DNA of 64,000 bases from Rhizobium sp. Leaf453 (GTDB taxonomy: Bacteria > Pseudomonadota > Alphaproteobacteria > Rhizobiales > Rhizobiaceae). The stretch lies in assembly GCF_001425605.1 (NCBI RefSeq), contig NZ_LMRG01000001.1:437530-501529 (forward strand), read 5' to 3'. This document shows positions 48,217 to 58,974 of the stretch, piece after piece (positions within the stretch are counted from its first letter, which is position 1; every line of letters starts with the position of its first letter). Position numbers and translations under genes: made by a program. The notes beneath the pieces are model-generated. The model ran no database searches. It was not told the DNA's origin and was given only the letters and a program-made list of their open reading frames with translations.

Positions 48217-49122
48217 TCAAACCGTCCGGCTCGGCCGCTTGCCGGCGATGAGATCCGCATGGCTCTTCAACAGCCGGAACAGGCGGTCGGAGACTGTGCG
48301 GATTTCACGGCGGTGGCGGTCCTCGCTGTTGGTGACGATCCACTGTGTATGCCGCAGCGACTTCAGTTCCTCGCTTGCCCGTTCCAGCCCGGGATCGAGA
48401 TCGCCGACGAAACAGGGCAGTACCGCCTGCCCTACCCCGGCGCGGGCCAGGTCCAGCATCGAGCGTGGCCGGCTGACGATGACGGCGATCGAAGCGCCGG
48501 CATTCTCGTGCGGCCAGCGCAGATAGGGCGAGATAGCATCCTCCTCCGATACGGAAATCCATGATGCAGCGAGCCCGTCCGGCGCATTGCGCTGGCGATA
48601 GGCGGCGTATGCGACATCGCCGGCATGGCGGCGGGTGAGGTTAAGCTCGTCGGGCACCACGGCGCGAATGCCGATATCATGTTCACGATGGGCGAGCGTC
48701 GCCCGGCGTTCGGACACGGACATGTCGAGCCGGAAGCCATCGCGGTCGCTGCGGATCGCCTGGATGTTCTCGCAGATCAGCCATGTCCCCCACGTGCCGG
48801 CCATCAGCCGCACCACCGCGGTTCCGTGCGCCTCCTGACGCCAGCCATCGACCTTGCGCACCACCGCATCCATGGCCTGAAGCTGCTCGAACAGGGCCTG
48901 CCCGTCAGCGGTCAGCCTGTAACCTGCCTGGCTGCGCAGGAACAGTTGACGGCCGACATTCTGCTCGAGATCGAGCACACGCCGCCCGACCGTCGCTGGG
49001 CTGAGGCCGCTTGCCTGACTGGCTCCAGTCAGGCCGCCATGGCGCGCGACGGCAAGAAAAATCTGATAGGCATCCCAGCTTATGTTTTTCACGGATGAAA
49101 GACATAAGGCATTTTCTTTCAT
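48217..49122 (-). CDS. LysR-family transcriptional regulator
   Basis: A 301-residue protein with a winged helix at about 14-72 (ISWDAYQIFLAVARHGGLTGASQASGLSPATVGRRVLDLEQNVGRQLFLRSQAGYRLT) and a short effector domain (GTWGTWLICENIQAI, ARAGVGQAVLPCFVGDLDPGLERAS). The subgroup resembles LysR proteins that act on the neighbouring gene. The true start may be the GTG eleven codons in. Target unknown; the 3'-facing cupin gene is one candidate and the upstream small gene at 49263 another. Confidence 0.85.
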   Translation of the reverse strand: MKENALCLSSVKNISWDAYQIFLAVARHGGLTGASQASGLSPATVGRRVLDLEQNVGRQLFLRSQAGYRLTADGQALFEQLQAMDAVVRKVDGWRQEAHGTAVVRLMAGTWGTWLICENIQAIRSDRDGFRLDMSVSERRATLAHREHDIGIRAVVPDELNLTRRHAGDVAYAAYRQRNAPDGLAASWISVSEEDAISPYLRWPHENAGASIAVIVSRPRSMLDLARAGVGQAVLPCFVGDLDPGLERASEELKSLRHTQWIVTNSEDRHRREIRTVSDRLFRLLKSHADLIAGKRPSRTV

Positions 49123-49262
49123 TTATAAAACAATTTCTGCAGCATATTTTGATCCTGCAAACGCAACCCGCCAAGCCGGGTTTCGCATCACGGACATGAG
49201 TGGACACCAGCGCGTGGGACATCGATTCCCGCAACGGTTTCCCATTGCCAAAGGAGACAGAT

Positions 49263-49415
49263 ATGCCGGAAATGATTGGCGTCGCCCTGATGATAGACAT
49301 GCTGGCGAAGACCAAGCGCAAGGAGCATGAATTCGAGGAATTGCGACACCGCAACACGTTGACCAGCAAGGTCGCCGCCGCCGCAAAGCGGCTGCGCATG
49401 CGCTGGGCACAGTGA
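49263..49415 (+). CDS. 50-residue basic protein of unknown function
   Basis: AAGGAG seven bases before the ATG at 49263 marks a real start; the longer frame from 49200 lacks one. The product MPEMIGVALMIDMLAKTKRKEHEFEELRHRNTLTSKVAAAAKRLRMRWAQ has a short hydrophobic beginning and a long basic amphipathic helix. It ends 12 bases before a symmetrical terminator. I know no family; its strong ribosome site and dedicated terminator are the evidence for expression. Confidence 0.6.
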   Translation: MPEMIGVALMIDMLAKTKRKEHEFEELRHRNTLTSKVAAAAKRLRMRWAQ

Positions 49416-49427
49416 GCCCGAAACGAC

Positions 49428-49452
49428 AAAGGCCCGGCAATACCGGGCCTTT
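49428..49452. terminator. bidirectional terminator between the 50-residue gene and the first chemoreceptor
   Basis: AAAGGCCCGG (49428-49437), loop CAATA, CCGGGCCTTT (49443-49452). A 10-bp stem with T-ends on both strands, placed between two convergent genes. Confidence 0.8.
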
Positions 49453-49476
49453 GCAATTTCAGTGATATGCCCCCGA

Positions 49477-51318
49477 TCAGGCGGCGCGGCTGATCTTGTG
49501 GCCGCCGGCGCCCTGCTCCAGCCGGAACTGCTCCACCAGCGACATCAGCATGTCCGCTTCGTTGGCGAGCTGACGGCTGGCATTGGTGGTATCTGCGACC
49601 ATCGATGCGTTCTGTTGGGTCATCTGGTCCATCTGGTTGACCGAGCCGTTGACCTCCTGCAAGGCCGCCGACTGGTCGGCGCTGGCTGTGGCGATCATCT
49701 CGACATGCTGGCTGATCGCGACGATCTGCTTGCTGATCGAAGCGAGGACCGAGCCCGTTTCCTGCACGAGCGCCGAGCCAGTATTGACCTCGTTCGTCGA
49801 TTTTTCGATCAGTGTCTTGATTTCGCGTGCAGCCTCCGCCGAGCGCTGGGCCAGTTCGCGAACCTCTTGCGCCACGACGGCAAATCCCTTGCCTGCCTCG
49901 CCGGCGCGTGCAGCTTCGATACCGGCATTCAGCGCCAGCAGGTTGGTCTGGAAGGCGATATCGTCGATGACCTCGATGATCTGCTCGATCTGGCGTGAGG
50001 CATCCTCGATCCGACCCATGGCGGCAATCGCATTCGAGACGACGGCTGCCGAACTGTCGGCGCTCTTCTTTGTTTCGGCAACGGCGCGGTTGGTTTCCTG
50101 TGCCCGGCCGGAGGACGACTTGACCGTGACGGTGATCTCCTCGACCGCCGCCGCCGTTTCTTCGAGCGATGCCGCCTGCGCTTCGGTACGCTTGGAGAGA
50201 GCATCGGCGGACGACAGCATCCGGCTACCATTGCGCTGGATCGACTGGGCGTTATCGCGGATATAGGAGAGCGTTTCCTGCAGGCGCGTCAGCGACCCGT
50301 TGAAATCGCTGCGCAATTGTTCGAGGCGCCCAACAAACGGCGTGTCGATCGTCTGCGTCAGGTCGCCTTGGGACAGGCGTCCGAGGCCTGCCGCAAGCGC
50401 GTTGACAGCGAAATCGATCTGGCGATCCATCTCCCGCTTCTCGCCATCCCGGCGCACGCGTTCCTCGTCAGTCTCAATCCGGCGGCTTTCGGTGTCGATT
50501 TCCATCTGCTGCTTGGCCAGCGCATTTTCACGGAAGACGGCCAGCGCCCGGGCGATACCACCGAACTCGTTTTTCTTGTCGAGATAGGGAACAGTGACGT
50601 CGAGATTTCCCGCCGAGATGGTCTCGACGGAGCCGGTGAGAACGCCGAGCGGGCGTACCGATGCGCGGATCGCAAGGTAAGCCAGAAGCCCGGTGACGAT
50701 CATCACGCCGCCGCCGATGGCCAGGATCAGATATTGCAGGTAGTTGATCTTGCTGAAATAGACTTCCGTCGGGATGCCGATGAACAGCATGCCGACATTT
50801 GCGCCGGCGCTATTCTTCACCGGGAAATAGCCGGTTATATAGTCGCGGCCGAACAGGACGGCGGGACCGTAATAGGCTTCGCCACGCGCAAGAAACGCCT
50901 GAGCGGGATGTTCGGGTGCGAGCTTCGTCCCAACGGCGCGCTCGCCGTTTTCCTTTTTCACATTGGTCGAGATGCGGACATAGTCGCTGCCCTGCTTGTC
51001 AAAGATGGTCGCCACGCCACCAATCGTCTGGGCGGTCCGGTCAACCAGATCGTGATCGGCGAGCACAGCCATCTTTTCTTCGGTCACGGCAGCCAGTGTT
51101 CCGTCTTTGACGTCGACGGCGGCATCCGGCACCTTCATGCCGTAAAGAACGGCCATCGCCCGGCTCGCATCGCGGGCGTCCATGGTCGCGTCCTTCATCA
51201 CATAACTGCGCAGATTGTAATGCATGACGCCGACAATCGTCGCGGTACTGAGACAGATCAGACCCAGCGTGATCGCGACCAGCTGGGACACGACGGAGGA
51301 TTTGAGAAAACGGAACAT
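49477..51318 (-). CDS. methyl-accepting chemotaxis protein with periplasmic Cache-type sensor
   Basis: A 613-residue receptor: helix 1 at about 10-33, a periplasmic single Cache-like domain ([92 protein letters not shown]), helix 2 at 194-217, HAMP (218-270), a second HAMP-like module, and the signalling hairpin with tip [45 protein letters not shown]. No CheR-docking pentapeptide is present at the C-terminus. Ligand unknown. Its cytoplasmic half is very close to that of the receptor 170 bases upstream. Confidence 0.93.
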   Translation of the reverse strand: MFRFLKSSVVSQLVAITLGLICLSTATIVGVMHYNLRSYVMKDATMDARDASRAMAVLYGMKVPDAAVDVKDGTLAAVTEEKMAVLADHDLVDRTAQTIGGVATIFDKQGSDYVRISTNVKKENGERAVGTKLAPEHPAQAFLARGEAYYGPAVLFGRDYITGYFPVKNSAGANVGMLFIGIPTEVYFSKINYLQYLILAIGGGVMIVTGLLAYLAIRASVRPLGVLTGSVETISAGNLDVTVPYLDKKNEFGGIARALAVFRENALAKQQMEIDTESRRIETDEERVRRDGEKREMDRQIDFAVNALAAGLGRLSQGDLTQTIDTPFVGRLEQLRSDFNGSLTRLQETLSYIRDNAQSIQRNGSRMLSSADALSKRTEAQAASLEETAAAVEEITVTVKSSSGRAQETNRAVAETKKSADSSAAVVSNAIAAMGRIEDASRQIEQIIEVIDDIAFQTNLLALNAGIEAARAGEAGKGFAVVAQEVRELAQRSAEAAREIKTLIEKSTNEVNTGSALVQETGSVLASISKQIVAISQHVEMIATASADQSAALQEVNGSVNQMDQMTQQNASMVADTTNASRQLANEADMLMSLVEQFRLEQGAGGHKISRAA

Positions 51319-51437
51319 GAAACGGCCTTCGTAAACAAAAGATTCATCATGACTGTGAATTGGAAGGCTTAAAAATCTGTGAGAATATCGGCCCGGTTTC
51401 CTTGTTTTCCGGGCTTTTGGTGGAGTTTTCTCTCAAT

Positions 51438-51466
51438 AAAAAATGCCCGGCGGAGAGGCCGGGCAT
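51438..51466 (-). terminator. intrinsic terminator of the second chemoreceptor gene
   Basis: ATGCCCGGC (51443-51451), loop GGAGAG, GCCGGGCAT (51458-51466), followed on the reverse strand by six Ts. The two receptor genes are therefore separate transcripts. Confidence 0.9.
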
Positions 51467-51486
51467 CGTGTTCACGTACAGGTTGT

Positions 51487-54018
51487 TCAGGCGGCGCGGC
51501 CGACCTGCCTGCTGCCGGCATTGACCGGTTCCAGGCGGAACTGTTCGACCAGCATCATCAGTGTGTCGGCCTGGTTTGCGAGTTCGCGGCTGGCATTGGT
51601 GGCCTGATCGACCATGATGGCATTCTGCTGGGTCATCTGGTCCATCTGGTTGACCGAGCCGTTGACCTCATTCAGCGCCGCCGCCTGGTCGCGGCTTGCC
51701 GTGGCGATCATTTCGACATGGCTGCTGACCGAGACGATCTGGTTGCTGATCGAGGCCAGTACGGCGCCCGTTTCCTGCACCAGCTGCGAACCGGAGCTCA
51801 CTTCGTTGGTGGACTTGTTGATCAGATCCTTGATTTCCCGCGCCGCTCCTGCCGAACGTTGCGCCAGTTCGCGAACTTCCTGGGCGACAACCGCAAAGCC
51901 CTTGCCCGCATCACCGGCACGCGCCGCCTCGATACCGGCGTTGAGCGCCAGCAGGTTGGTCTGGAAGGCGATTTCGTCGATGACCTCGATGATCTGCTCG
52001 ATCTGGCGGGATGCGTCCTCGATCCGGCCCATCGCTGCAATCGCGTTCGATACAACGACCGCCGAACTGTCGGCGCTCTTCTTGGTGTGGGAAACCGCGA
52101 CATTGGCTTCATGCGCCCGCTCGGCCGATGAGCGGACCGTGACGGTGATCTGGTCGACGGCGGCCGCCGTTTCCTCAAGCGACGCCGCCTGTGCCTCGGT
52201 GCGCTTGGAAAGCGAATCCGCGGACGAATGCATGTCGTTGCCGCTGCGCTGGATCGACAGCGCATTGTTGCGGATCTGCAGCAGCGTATCCTGCAGGCGG
52301 ATCAGAGAGCCGTTGAAGTCCATGCGCAGCTGTTCGAGACGGCCGGTGAACGGCGTATCGATCTGCTCGGACAGGTCGCCGCTGGCCAGGCGGCCAAGAC
52401 CGGCGGCCAGAGCGTTCACTGCGAAATCGATCTGGCTGTCCATCGCCCGCTTTTCGGCATCGTTGCGCATCCGCTCGGCTTCCGCCTGCGTACGCTGCTC
52501 TTCGCTTTCCGCTTCGATGCGAACCTTGGAAAGGGCATTTTCCTTGAAGATGCCGAGTGCACGGGCCATGTCGCCGATTTCGTCGCGCCGGGCACCGCCG
52601 TCGATCGATGTGTCCAGCGCACCGTCGGCAAGACGGCGCATGGCGGCGGTAATCTGGCCGATCGGGCCTTTCAAAGTCAGCACCAGCGCACCGCCGGCGA
52701 GAAGCGCGATCAGGATGCCGGAGACAGTGGCGAAGACGGAAACCTGGTTGGCCTTGTCGCGCTCGACCGAAGCCGTGGTCTTCTGACCTTCCGCGAAGGC
52801 GGTGAGCTGACCCCAGATATTGTCGATCTCGGCGGCCGCGGCGGCAAATTCGGCTTCGCGCTTCTTGCTGATATCGACCAGCGTGACGCTGTCGGCATCC
52901 ATTTTTTCGATGACCGGCTTCAGCGAGCCGACAAGATCAGAGAAGAACTTCAGGTCGCCAGCGGTCTGCGCCAGGCTCTGCACGTCCTGTCCCATGATCG
53001 AGAATTCACGCGTCAGGCGCTTGCGGCCGTCCTCGTCGGACTTTTCCAGGAAGCTCGCGGCGGCGATACGGATCGAATAGACGGAATTCACCAGCTTGCG
53101 GGTATCGGTCAAAACGGTGCCAGCCTTGACCAGAGGCGCATCAAGCTTGCCGAAGGTTGCGGTCGCATCCTTCATCTTCACCGTCGCAGCGGTCTGGAAC
53201 TGGATGCTGTTCTGGCGGAAGCGGGCAACGAGACGGCCGATCGCGGTGGCATTTTCTTCCGAGACGCCGCCGGTATCGATCAGACCCTTGATCTCGGCGA
53301 CTGTCTTCTTGAACGTCTCGGCGACGGCCTTCTGGTTTGCCGGCAAGGCCGAGGTGATCTTGCGCTGGACCTTGGTCAGGTCGCCATAGGAATCGGTGAC
53401 CAGCTTGATCTTGTCCTCCGGCGTCGCGGCCTTGGCGAAGGCGGACATGAAGGCGACGAGCGTGTCGCTCGACGAGGTCAGGCGATCGGCTTCACGCAGA
53501 ATGGACTTTGCGGCCTCTTCGTCCTTACGGACGACGCGCTCCATCTTCGTTGCTTCTTCCAGAACCTTCATCTGCTCGCCGAGCAGGCTGCCGAGGCTGT
53601 TGGAAATGGATTTGCGCAGCGCGACTTCCTGTTCATAGAGGGTCCACAACTGTCCAACCCGATCGCCGATCTTGGTGGATCCATCGACGGCCACCTGCAG
53701 CTGCTGGCGGCCTTCCGCGTCGTTGACCTGCGCCAGCGTATCGGCCAGCACGCCCTGCTGGGCTTCCAGCTTGGTGAGAACGGCCTGCCGGGTTTCTTCC
53801 GACGTGTTTTGCAGGAAGCTGTTCATGCCCGCATAGACATCCTTGAAGCCGCTGAGCGACTGCAGGACGCTATTCGAAATCTCCATCCGGCCCTGCAGCA
53901 ATCCGGAAGCATAGAGCCCGGTGATACCGACGGCACAAATGCTGACGACGAAGGGCATGATGAACAACAGCACCTTCGTCTGGATTTTGAATCGGGCAAG
54001 AATCTTGTCGATGAACAT
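51487..54018 (-). CDS. methyl-accepting chemotaxis protein with long helical periplasmic sensor (HBM-like)
   Basis: From the ATG at 54018 ([27 protein letters not shown] nine bases upstream) the protein has 843 residues; the frame is open to 54201. A periplasmic region of about 440 residues between two helices is almost entirely helical ([30 protein letters not shown]..., [38 protein letters not shown]), like the helical-bimodular sensor class. HAMP modules and the signalling domain follow ([45 protein letters not shown]). The last 370 residues parallel the neighbouring receptor almost line by line, so the pair arose by duplication with sensor exchange. Confidence 0.93.
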   Translation of the reverse strand: MFIDKILARFKIQTKVLLFIMPFVVSICAVGITGLYASGLLQGRMEISNSVLQSLSGFKDVYAGMNSFLQNTSEETRQAVLTKLEAQQGVLADTLAQVNDAEGRQQLQVAVDGSTKIGDRVGQLWTLYEQEVALRKSISNSLGSLLGEQMKVLEEATKMERVVRKDEEAAKSILREADRLTSSSDTLVAFMSAFAKAATPEDKIKLVTDSYGDLTKVQRKITSALPANQKAVAETFKKTVAEIKGLIDTGGVSEENATAIGRLVARFRQNSIQFQTAATVKMKDATATFGKLDAPLVKAGTVLTDTRKLVNSVYSIRIAAASFLEKSDEDGRKRLTREFSIMGQDVQSLAQTAGDLKFFSDLVGSLKPVIEKMDADSVTLVDISKKREAEFAAAAAEIDNIWGQLTAFAEGQKTTASVERDKANQVSVFATVSGILIALLAGGALVLTLKGPIGQITAAMRRLADGALDTSIDGGARRDEIGDMARALGIFKENALSKVRIEAESEEQRTQAEAERMRNDAEKRAMDSQIDFAVNALAAGLGRLASGDLSEQIDTPFTGRLEQLRMDFNGSLIRLQDTLLQIRNNALSIQRSGNDMHSSADSLSKRTEAQAASLEETAAAVDQITVTVRSSAERAHEANVAVSHTKKSADSSAVVVSNAIAAMGRIEDASRQIEQIIEVIDEIAFQTNLLALNAGIEAARAGDAGKGFAVVAQEVRELAQRSAGAAREIKDLINKSTNEVSSGSQLVQETGAVLASISNQIVSVSSHVEMIATASRDQAAALNEVNGSVNQMDQMTQQNAIMVDQATNASRELANQADTLMMLVEQFRLEPVNAGSRQVGRAA

Positions 54019-54390
54019 GGACGCACCTTGGCTCGCAGCCCGCTCCGCCTCTCCAAACCTTTTCAGGCTTCCCCGGCGCGCAAACAAGCTGATGATTTTA
54101 ACCGAAAACCATGCGGCGCATCGCCGCCAGCCTGCCAGGCATTCATTGCATGACCCGCCACTTCCCCTGGACAGATCACGGCAGACTCCGTTGGGACGCA
54201 TTCTTCAACGGGAACGATTAATATTTAAATAAATGCGACCTAAATCGTTTCAGGCGCGTCGCGGAGAAAGTTTTGAAACCGCACGGGTACCGCTGCCTTG
54301 CACGCGGACCGACTGCTCTTCAGGTCGAGCAAATAACACAAGCAAGCCCCTATGCGGGCTCGCTATACAGGGAAACGGGAAAGAAGCGAT

Positions 54391-54546
54391 TCAGAAGGAA
54401 AGGAAGCTCGGAAGTGCAGCGAGCGCTGCAATTGCAAAGAGCGCGATCACGGATGCGCGTATCAGGAGCGCCTTTCGCGTGCGGCTCTCATCGGCTTTGG
54501 CGATGGCAATGGCGCGGGCTGTGGAACGGCTGCGTGACTGGTTCAT
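54391..54546 (-). CDS. 51-residue single-helix membrane protein
   Basis: AAAGGA nine bases before the ATG at 54546. The product MNQSRSRSTARAIAIAKADESRTRKALLIRASVIALFAIAALAALPSFLSF has a basic N-terminal half and one C-terminal membrane helix, so it would sit with the charged part in the cytoplasm. The frame is open to 54627. I do not recognise a family. It lies alone between the second chemoreceptor and the flavoprotein gene; the remaining bases of that 750-base gap show nothing else. Confidence 0.45.
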   Translation of the reverse strand: MNQSRSRSTARAIAIAKADESRTRKALLIRASVIALFAIAALAALPSFLSF

Positions 54547-54770
54547 GGCATCATGTCCTTTCGACCAAAGCAACAATAGTCCCGGATGATCCGGACCGCT
54601 AGCCCACTTCATGTTGCAACAGCACACAAAAGGGAAAAAATGTCACTTTTCTGAAACATTCTCCGAAAAGCGCGTCTTTGCCACCCCGTCTGCTGGTTGT
54701 GCCAGCGTGAGAAGCAGGTTCGGCCAGATGTCTTAAGATTACTTGAACATCAGACGATCGCAGCCAGCGT

Positions 54771-55955
54771 CTATGCGGCCTGCCCCGCGGAGAAGCCTGA
54801 TGCCCAAGCCCACTGGAAATTGTACCCGCCGAGCCAGCCAGTGACATCGACGCATTCGCCGATGAAATAGAGGCCGGGAACGTCCCGCACCTGCATGGTG
54901 CGGGAATCGAGCGCCCTGGTATCGACCCCTCCCAGCGTGACTTCGGCCGTGCGATATCCTTCCGAGCCGGCGGGCGTGATCATCCAGGTCTTGAGGCCGA
55001 GGCAGAAGGTGTCGATCACCTTGTCGGAGAGGTCGGCGAGCGTGCGATTGTGCAATCCGGCCGCTTCCGCGAAAAACTGCGCCAGCCGTTTGGGCAGAAC
55101 GTCGGAAAGCGCGGTCTGCAGCGCCTGCCGGCCATTATCCCGACGTGCCGCCTTGAGCGACGCTGCGACATCGACACCCGGCAGAAGTTCTATGCGGATC
55201 TGTCCGCCTTCGCGCCAATAGGAAGATATCTGCAGGATGGCTGGGCCGCTCAGGCCTCGATGGGTGATGAGCAAGGCCTCCTCGAAAACCGTCTTGCCGG
55301 AATGAACCCGTGCATCAACCGCCACGCCGGAGAGCCCATTGAGGCTTTCAAGCTGCGTGGGGTCCAGTGTCAGCGGGACCAATGCGGGGCGGGTCTCGAT
55401 CATCGGCAGACCGAATTGCTCGGCGATCCTGTAGGCGAACCCCGTCGCCCCCATCTTGGGGATCGATTTGCCGCCGGTCGCAACGATCACCGAAACTGCA
55501 TCGATCGCGCCATCCCCCGTGACCAAGCGAAATCCAGACTGGCTCTTTTCGACCGACCGGATCTCTGCACCGAGACGGAGGACAACACGCGCCTCCTTCA
55601 TTTCCGCCAACAGCATGCGGATGATGTCCTTGGCGCTGTCGTCGCAGAACAACTGGCCGAGCGTCTTTTCGTGCCAAGCGATCCCGTGGCGTTCGACCAG
55701 AGCGATGAAATCCTGCGGCGTGTAGCGCGCCAGCGCCGACTTGCAGAAATGCGGGTTGGCGGACAGGAAGTTCTTCGGACCGGCATGGATGTTGGTGAAG
55801 TTGCAGCGACCGCCGCCGGAGATGCGGATTTTCTCGCCCGGCGCCTTCGCATGATCGAGCACGACGACGCGCCGGCCGCGCTTACCGGCCTCGATGGCCG
55901 CCATCATGCCGGCAGCCCCTGCCCCGAGTATCACCACGTCGAATTGTTCAGCCAA
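54771..55955 (-). CDS. HI0933/BaiN-family NAD(P)/FAD-dependent flavoprotein
   Basis: A 394-residue flavoprotein of the HI0933 family: FDVVILGAGAAGMMAAIEAGKRGRRVVVLD, EKIRISGGGRCNFTNIHAGP, ATGGKSIPKMGATGFAYRIAEQFGL, LLITHRGLSGPAILQISSYW, and the C-terminal FAD-contact block GLYFIGECVDVTGWLGGYNFQWAWASGFSAG. Relatives (YhiN, BaiN) reduce unsaturated steroids or have unknown substrates. It is monocistronic, with GGAAC just before its start codon. Confidence 0.92.
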   Translation of the reverse strand: MAEQFDVVILGAGAAGMMAAIEAGKRGRRVVVLDHAKAPGEKIRISGGGRCNFTNIHAGPKNFLSANPHFCKSALARYTPQDFIALVERHGIAWHEKTLGQLFCDDSAKDIIRMLLAEMKEARVVLRLGAEIRSVEKSQSGFRLVTGDGAIDAVSVIVATGGKSIPKMGATGFAYRIAEQFGLPMIETRPALVPLTLDPTQLESLNGLSGVAVDARVHSGKTVFEEALLITHRGLSGPAILQISSYWREGGQIRIELLPGVDVAASLKAARRDNGRQALQTALSDVLPKRLAQFFAEAAGLHNRTLADLSDKVIDTFCLGLKTWMITPAGSEGYRTAEVTLGGVDTRALDSRTMQVRDVPGLYFIGECVDVTGWLGGYNFQWAWASGFSAGQAA

Positions 55956-56127
55956 GACATCCGTTCCTGTTCAGCTTCCTTTCGAAGGCGGACCTGCGAA
56001 AGTCAATCGCCGATCCTCTGCTGAGCCGCAATACAGCCTGTGAGACACGCAAAAGTCCCGGTTTTCACCCTAGCCAATTGCCAAACTCTGTCTATGATGC
56101 TCCATCCGAACCCAAAACCGGTGATTT

Positions 56128-57564
56128 ATGCCTGTCAGAAGAAACGCTGCCCAACCGACTACAAGGACCGTCAAGACCACGAAAATACCCGCCGCACTTC
56201 AATCTCCACGCGGAGTGAAGACCTGGAAGGAAGCCGCCGACTGGCTGAAGATCCGCGGTATCGAAGACATCGAATGCATCACACCCGATATTGCCGGCGT
56301 ACCGCGCGGCAAGATGATGCCCTCTTCGAAATTCACCTCCAACACCTCGCTGGCGCTGCCATCGGCAATCTACCGCCACACGATTTCAGGCGAATATCCG
56401 GAAGAAACCGGCGATTTCCGTTATGACAGCCGCGACAGCGACATCAAGCTGGTGCCTGATCTCTCGACCCTTTCGGTCGTTCCCTGGGAAAGCGATCCGA
56501 CGGCGCAGGTCATCTGCGACATCGCCGGCTCCCAGGGCGAAAACGTTCCCTACACACCCCGCAACGTTCTGAAGAACGTTCTCGACCTCTATCGTCAGCG
56601 TGGGTGGAAGCCGGTGGTCGCGCCGGAAATCGAATTCTATCTGGTCGCCAAGAACGAGGACCCGGATTATCCGCTGCATCCGCCGAAAGGCCGCTCCGGC
56701 CGCGCTATTCAAGGCGGTCAGGGCTACTCGATCGCCGGCGTCAACGAATTCGACGAACTGATCGACGACATCTACCATTTCTCCGAAAAGCAGGGGCTGG
56801 AGATCGACACGCTGATCCATGAAGAAGGACCGGCGCAGCTCGAAATCAACCTGCGCCACGGCGATCCGATCGAGCTTGCCGACCAGGTGTTCATGTTCAA
56901 GCGCACCATCCGCGAGGCCGCGTTGAAGCATGGCATCTATGCCACCTTCATGGCCAAGCCGATGCAGGGCCAGGCGGGCTCCGCCATGCACATCCATCAG
57001 TCGATCGTCGAGATCAACACGGGACGCAACCTGTTTTCCAATGCCGACGGCACAGCCTCGAAGGAGTTCTTCTCCTTCATCGGCGGCATGCAGAAATATG
57101 TGCCGAAGACGCTGTCGATGATGGCGCCTTACGTGAATTCCTATCGTCGCCTGACGCCAGATATGTCCGCCCCGGTCAACAATGCCTGGGGTTACGACAA
57201 CCGGACGACGGCATTCCGGGTGCCCGTTTCCGATTCCGCCGCCCGGCGGGTGGAGAACCGTCTGCCAAGCTCCGACGCCAATCCGTACTTGGCGCTCGCG
57301 GCCTCGCTCGGTTGCGGTTATCTCGGCATCGTGCAGGGCCTAGAGCCTTCGGCACCGGCAGAAGATACGGCAAACGGCGGCACGATCGACCTGCCGCGCG
57401 GCCTGCTTGAAGCCATCTCGCTGCTCGAATCGGAGCCCTCGCTCGCCGAGATCTTCAGCCCGGAATTCATTGCCATCTACGGCGGCGTGAAGCGCGGCGA
57501 ATTCGAAACCTTCATGCAGGTGATCAGTCCCTGGGAACGCGAATACCTGCTTCTCAATGTCTGA
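56128..57564 (+). CDS. glutamine-synthetase-family gamma-glutamylpolyamine synthetase (PuuA-like)
   Basis: A 478-residue member of the glutamine synthetase family with an N-terminal extension of about 30 residues. Family motifs include VVAPEIEFYLVAKN (metal site), EEGPAQLEINLRHGDP, FMAKPMQGQAGSAMHIHQS, RRLTPDMSAPVNNAWGYDNRTTAFRVP and ENRLPSSDANPYLALAASL. The short N-domain and these variants fit the PuuA/GlnT-type ligases, which join glutamate to putrescine or another amine, rather than GlnA. The adjoining oxidase gene and the potFGHI importer support polyamine catabolism (inference). Confidence 0.85.
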   Translation: MPVRRNAAQPTTRTVKTTKIPAALQSPRGVKTWKEAADWLKIRGIEDIECITPDIAGVPRGKMMPSSKFTSNTSLALPSAIYRHTISGEYPEETGDFRYDSRDSDIKLVPDLSTLSVVPWESDPTAQVICDIAGSQGENVPYTPRNVLKNVLDLYRQRGWKPVVAPEIEFYLVAKNEDPDYPLHPPKGRSGRAIQGGQGYSIAGVNEFDELIDDIYHFSEKQGLEIDTLIHEEGPAQLEINLRHGDPIELADQVFMFKRTIREAALKHGIYATFMAKPMQGQAGSAMHIHQSIVEINTGRNLFSNADGTASKEFFSFIGGMQKYVPKTLSMMAPYVNSYRRLTPDMSAPVNNAWGYDNRTTAFRVPVSDSAARRVENRLPSSDANPYLALAASLGCGYLGIVQGLEPSAPAEDTANGGTIDLPRGLLEAISLLESEPSLAEIFSPEFIAIYGGVKRGEFETFMQVISPWEREYLLLNV

Positions 57565-57580
57565 CAGGAAAGGCGTAGCC

Positions 57581-58867
57581 ATGCCTTGGCAAAGCCCGAT
57601 CTCGCCCGGAATCTCGTGGTATGAAGCCAATGTGCCGGAACGGCCGGAATATCCGGCCCTTCCGGGCTCGGTCGAAACCGATGTCGCAATCGTCGGCGGC
57701 GGCTTCACCGGTCTGCAGGCCGCCTATAACCTGGCGTCGAAGGGCGTGCGGGTGACGCTGATTGACGCCTATCGGTTTGGTGATGGCGCTTCCGGCCGCA
57801 ATGGCGGCCAACTGGGCACCGGCCAGCGCTGGTCGCCGGAGGAACTGGAAGATTCGCTCGGTTTCGAGCGTTCCAAGGCCCTGTTCGACCTTGCCGAAGA
57901 TGCAAAGAAATATCTTCTCGCTTTCTCGTCCAGTCATGACATCGACATTGAGTTCGTGCCGGGGCAGATGAATGTCTGCCACAAGCCGGGCCACGAGAAG
58001 GACTATCGCAAAAGCGTCGAGATCGCTGCGTCGCGCTATGGATATACCCATCAGACCTTCATGAACCGTGACGAGACCGTCTCCCGGCTGGGCTCTACAC
58101 GCTACCTTTTCGGCATTCGCGATACCGGCACCGGCCATATCCAGCCGATGAAGCTGCTGGTCGGGTTGGCGAAGCAGGCCGCTTTGGCCAGCGCTTCACT
58201 GCACGAACAAACCAAGGCGCTGAAAATCACCCAGGCAGGTGGCAAGGTCACTATTGAGACCGACAGGGGAACGATCAGGGCCGATCGGGCGCTGATCGCC
58301 TGCAATGGCTATATCGGCAATCTGGAGCCGGTCACCGCGCGCCATGTCATGCCGATTCGCTCCTTCATCGGTGCGACACAGGTGCTGGCCGATTTCCCCG
58401 ACGTCCTGCCGGGTGGCGAGGCTGTTGCCGATTCGCGTTTCGTCGTGCGCTATTTCCGCAAATCCCGGGATGGACGGCTACTGTTCGGTGGCCGCGAAGC
58501 CTATACGGCCGACAATCCACGCGAGATTTCCGCCCATATCCGCCGGCAGATCAGCGAGATTTATCCGGCGCTCGCCGATATCGAGATCACCCATGCATGG
58601 GGTGGTTCGGTCGGCATTACCATGCCCCGCCAGCCCTTCGTTCGCGAAGTGATGCCGGGCGTAACCTCGATCGGCGGCTATTCCGGCCATGGCGTCATGC
58701 TGTCAAACTATTGTGGCAAGCTCTACGCCGACCTCGTCACCGGAAACCGATCTGACCTCGATCTCTTCAAAGAGCTGGACATTCCGGCATTTCCCGGAGG
58801 CACGCGGTTCCGTTCCGTGCTTTTGTTCCTCGCGCTCAGCTGGTATGCCCTGCGCGACAAGTTCTAA
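57581..58867 (+). CDS. FAD-dependent oxidoreductase, gamma-glutamylputrescine oxidase-like (PuuB)
   Basis: A DAO-family oxidase of 428 residues from the ATG at 57581, which has AGGAAAGG at the right distance; an ATG at 57557 would overlap puuA by eight bases. The N-terminus SPGISWYEANVPERPEYPALPGSVETDVAIVGGGFTGLQAAYNLASKGVRVTLID and GASGRNGGQLGTGQR are typical of PuuB-like enzymes. The FAD C-motif is HAWGGSVGITMPRQPFVREVMPGVTSIGGYSGHGVMLSNYCGKL. It should oxidise the gamma-glutamylated amine made by the preceding enzyme. Aldehyde dehydrogenase and hydrolase genes of the classical pathway are not next to it. Confidence 0.87.
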   Translation: MPWQSPISPGISWYEANVPERPEYPALPGSVETDVAIVGGGFTGLQAAYNLASKGVRVTLIDAYRFGDGASGRNGGQLGTGQRWSPEELEDSLGFERSKALFDLAEDAKKYLLAFSSSHDIDIEFVPGQMNVCHKPGHEKDYRKSVEIAASRYGYTHQTFMNRDETVSRLGSTRYLFGIRDTGTGHIQPMKLLVGLAKQAALASASLHEQTKALKITQAGGKVTIETDRGTIRADRALIACNGYIGNLEPVTARHVMPIRSFIGATQVLADFPDVLPGGEAVADSRFVVRYFRKSRDGRLLFGGREAYTADNPREISAHIRRQISEIYPALADIEITHAWGGSVGITMPRQPFVREVMPGVTSIGGYSGHGVMLSNYCGKLYADLVTGNRSDLDLFKELDIPAFPGGTRFRSVLLFLALSWYALRDKF

Positions 58868-58974
58868 AAGCGACCCTCGGATGCGGCATTTTGCATTTTG
58901 TTGCGTCGCACCCTAGCGCTTTTAAATCGATTAGATTATACACTCCTCAGACTAGAACGAGATCGAGATTTCTC

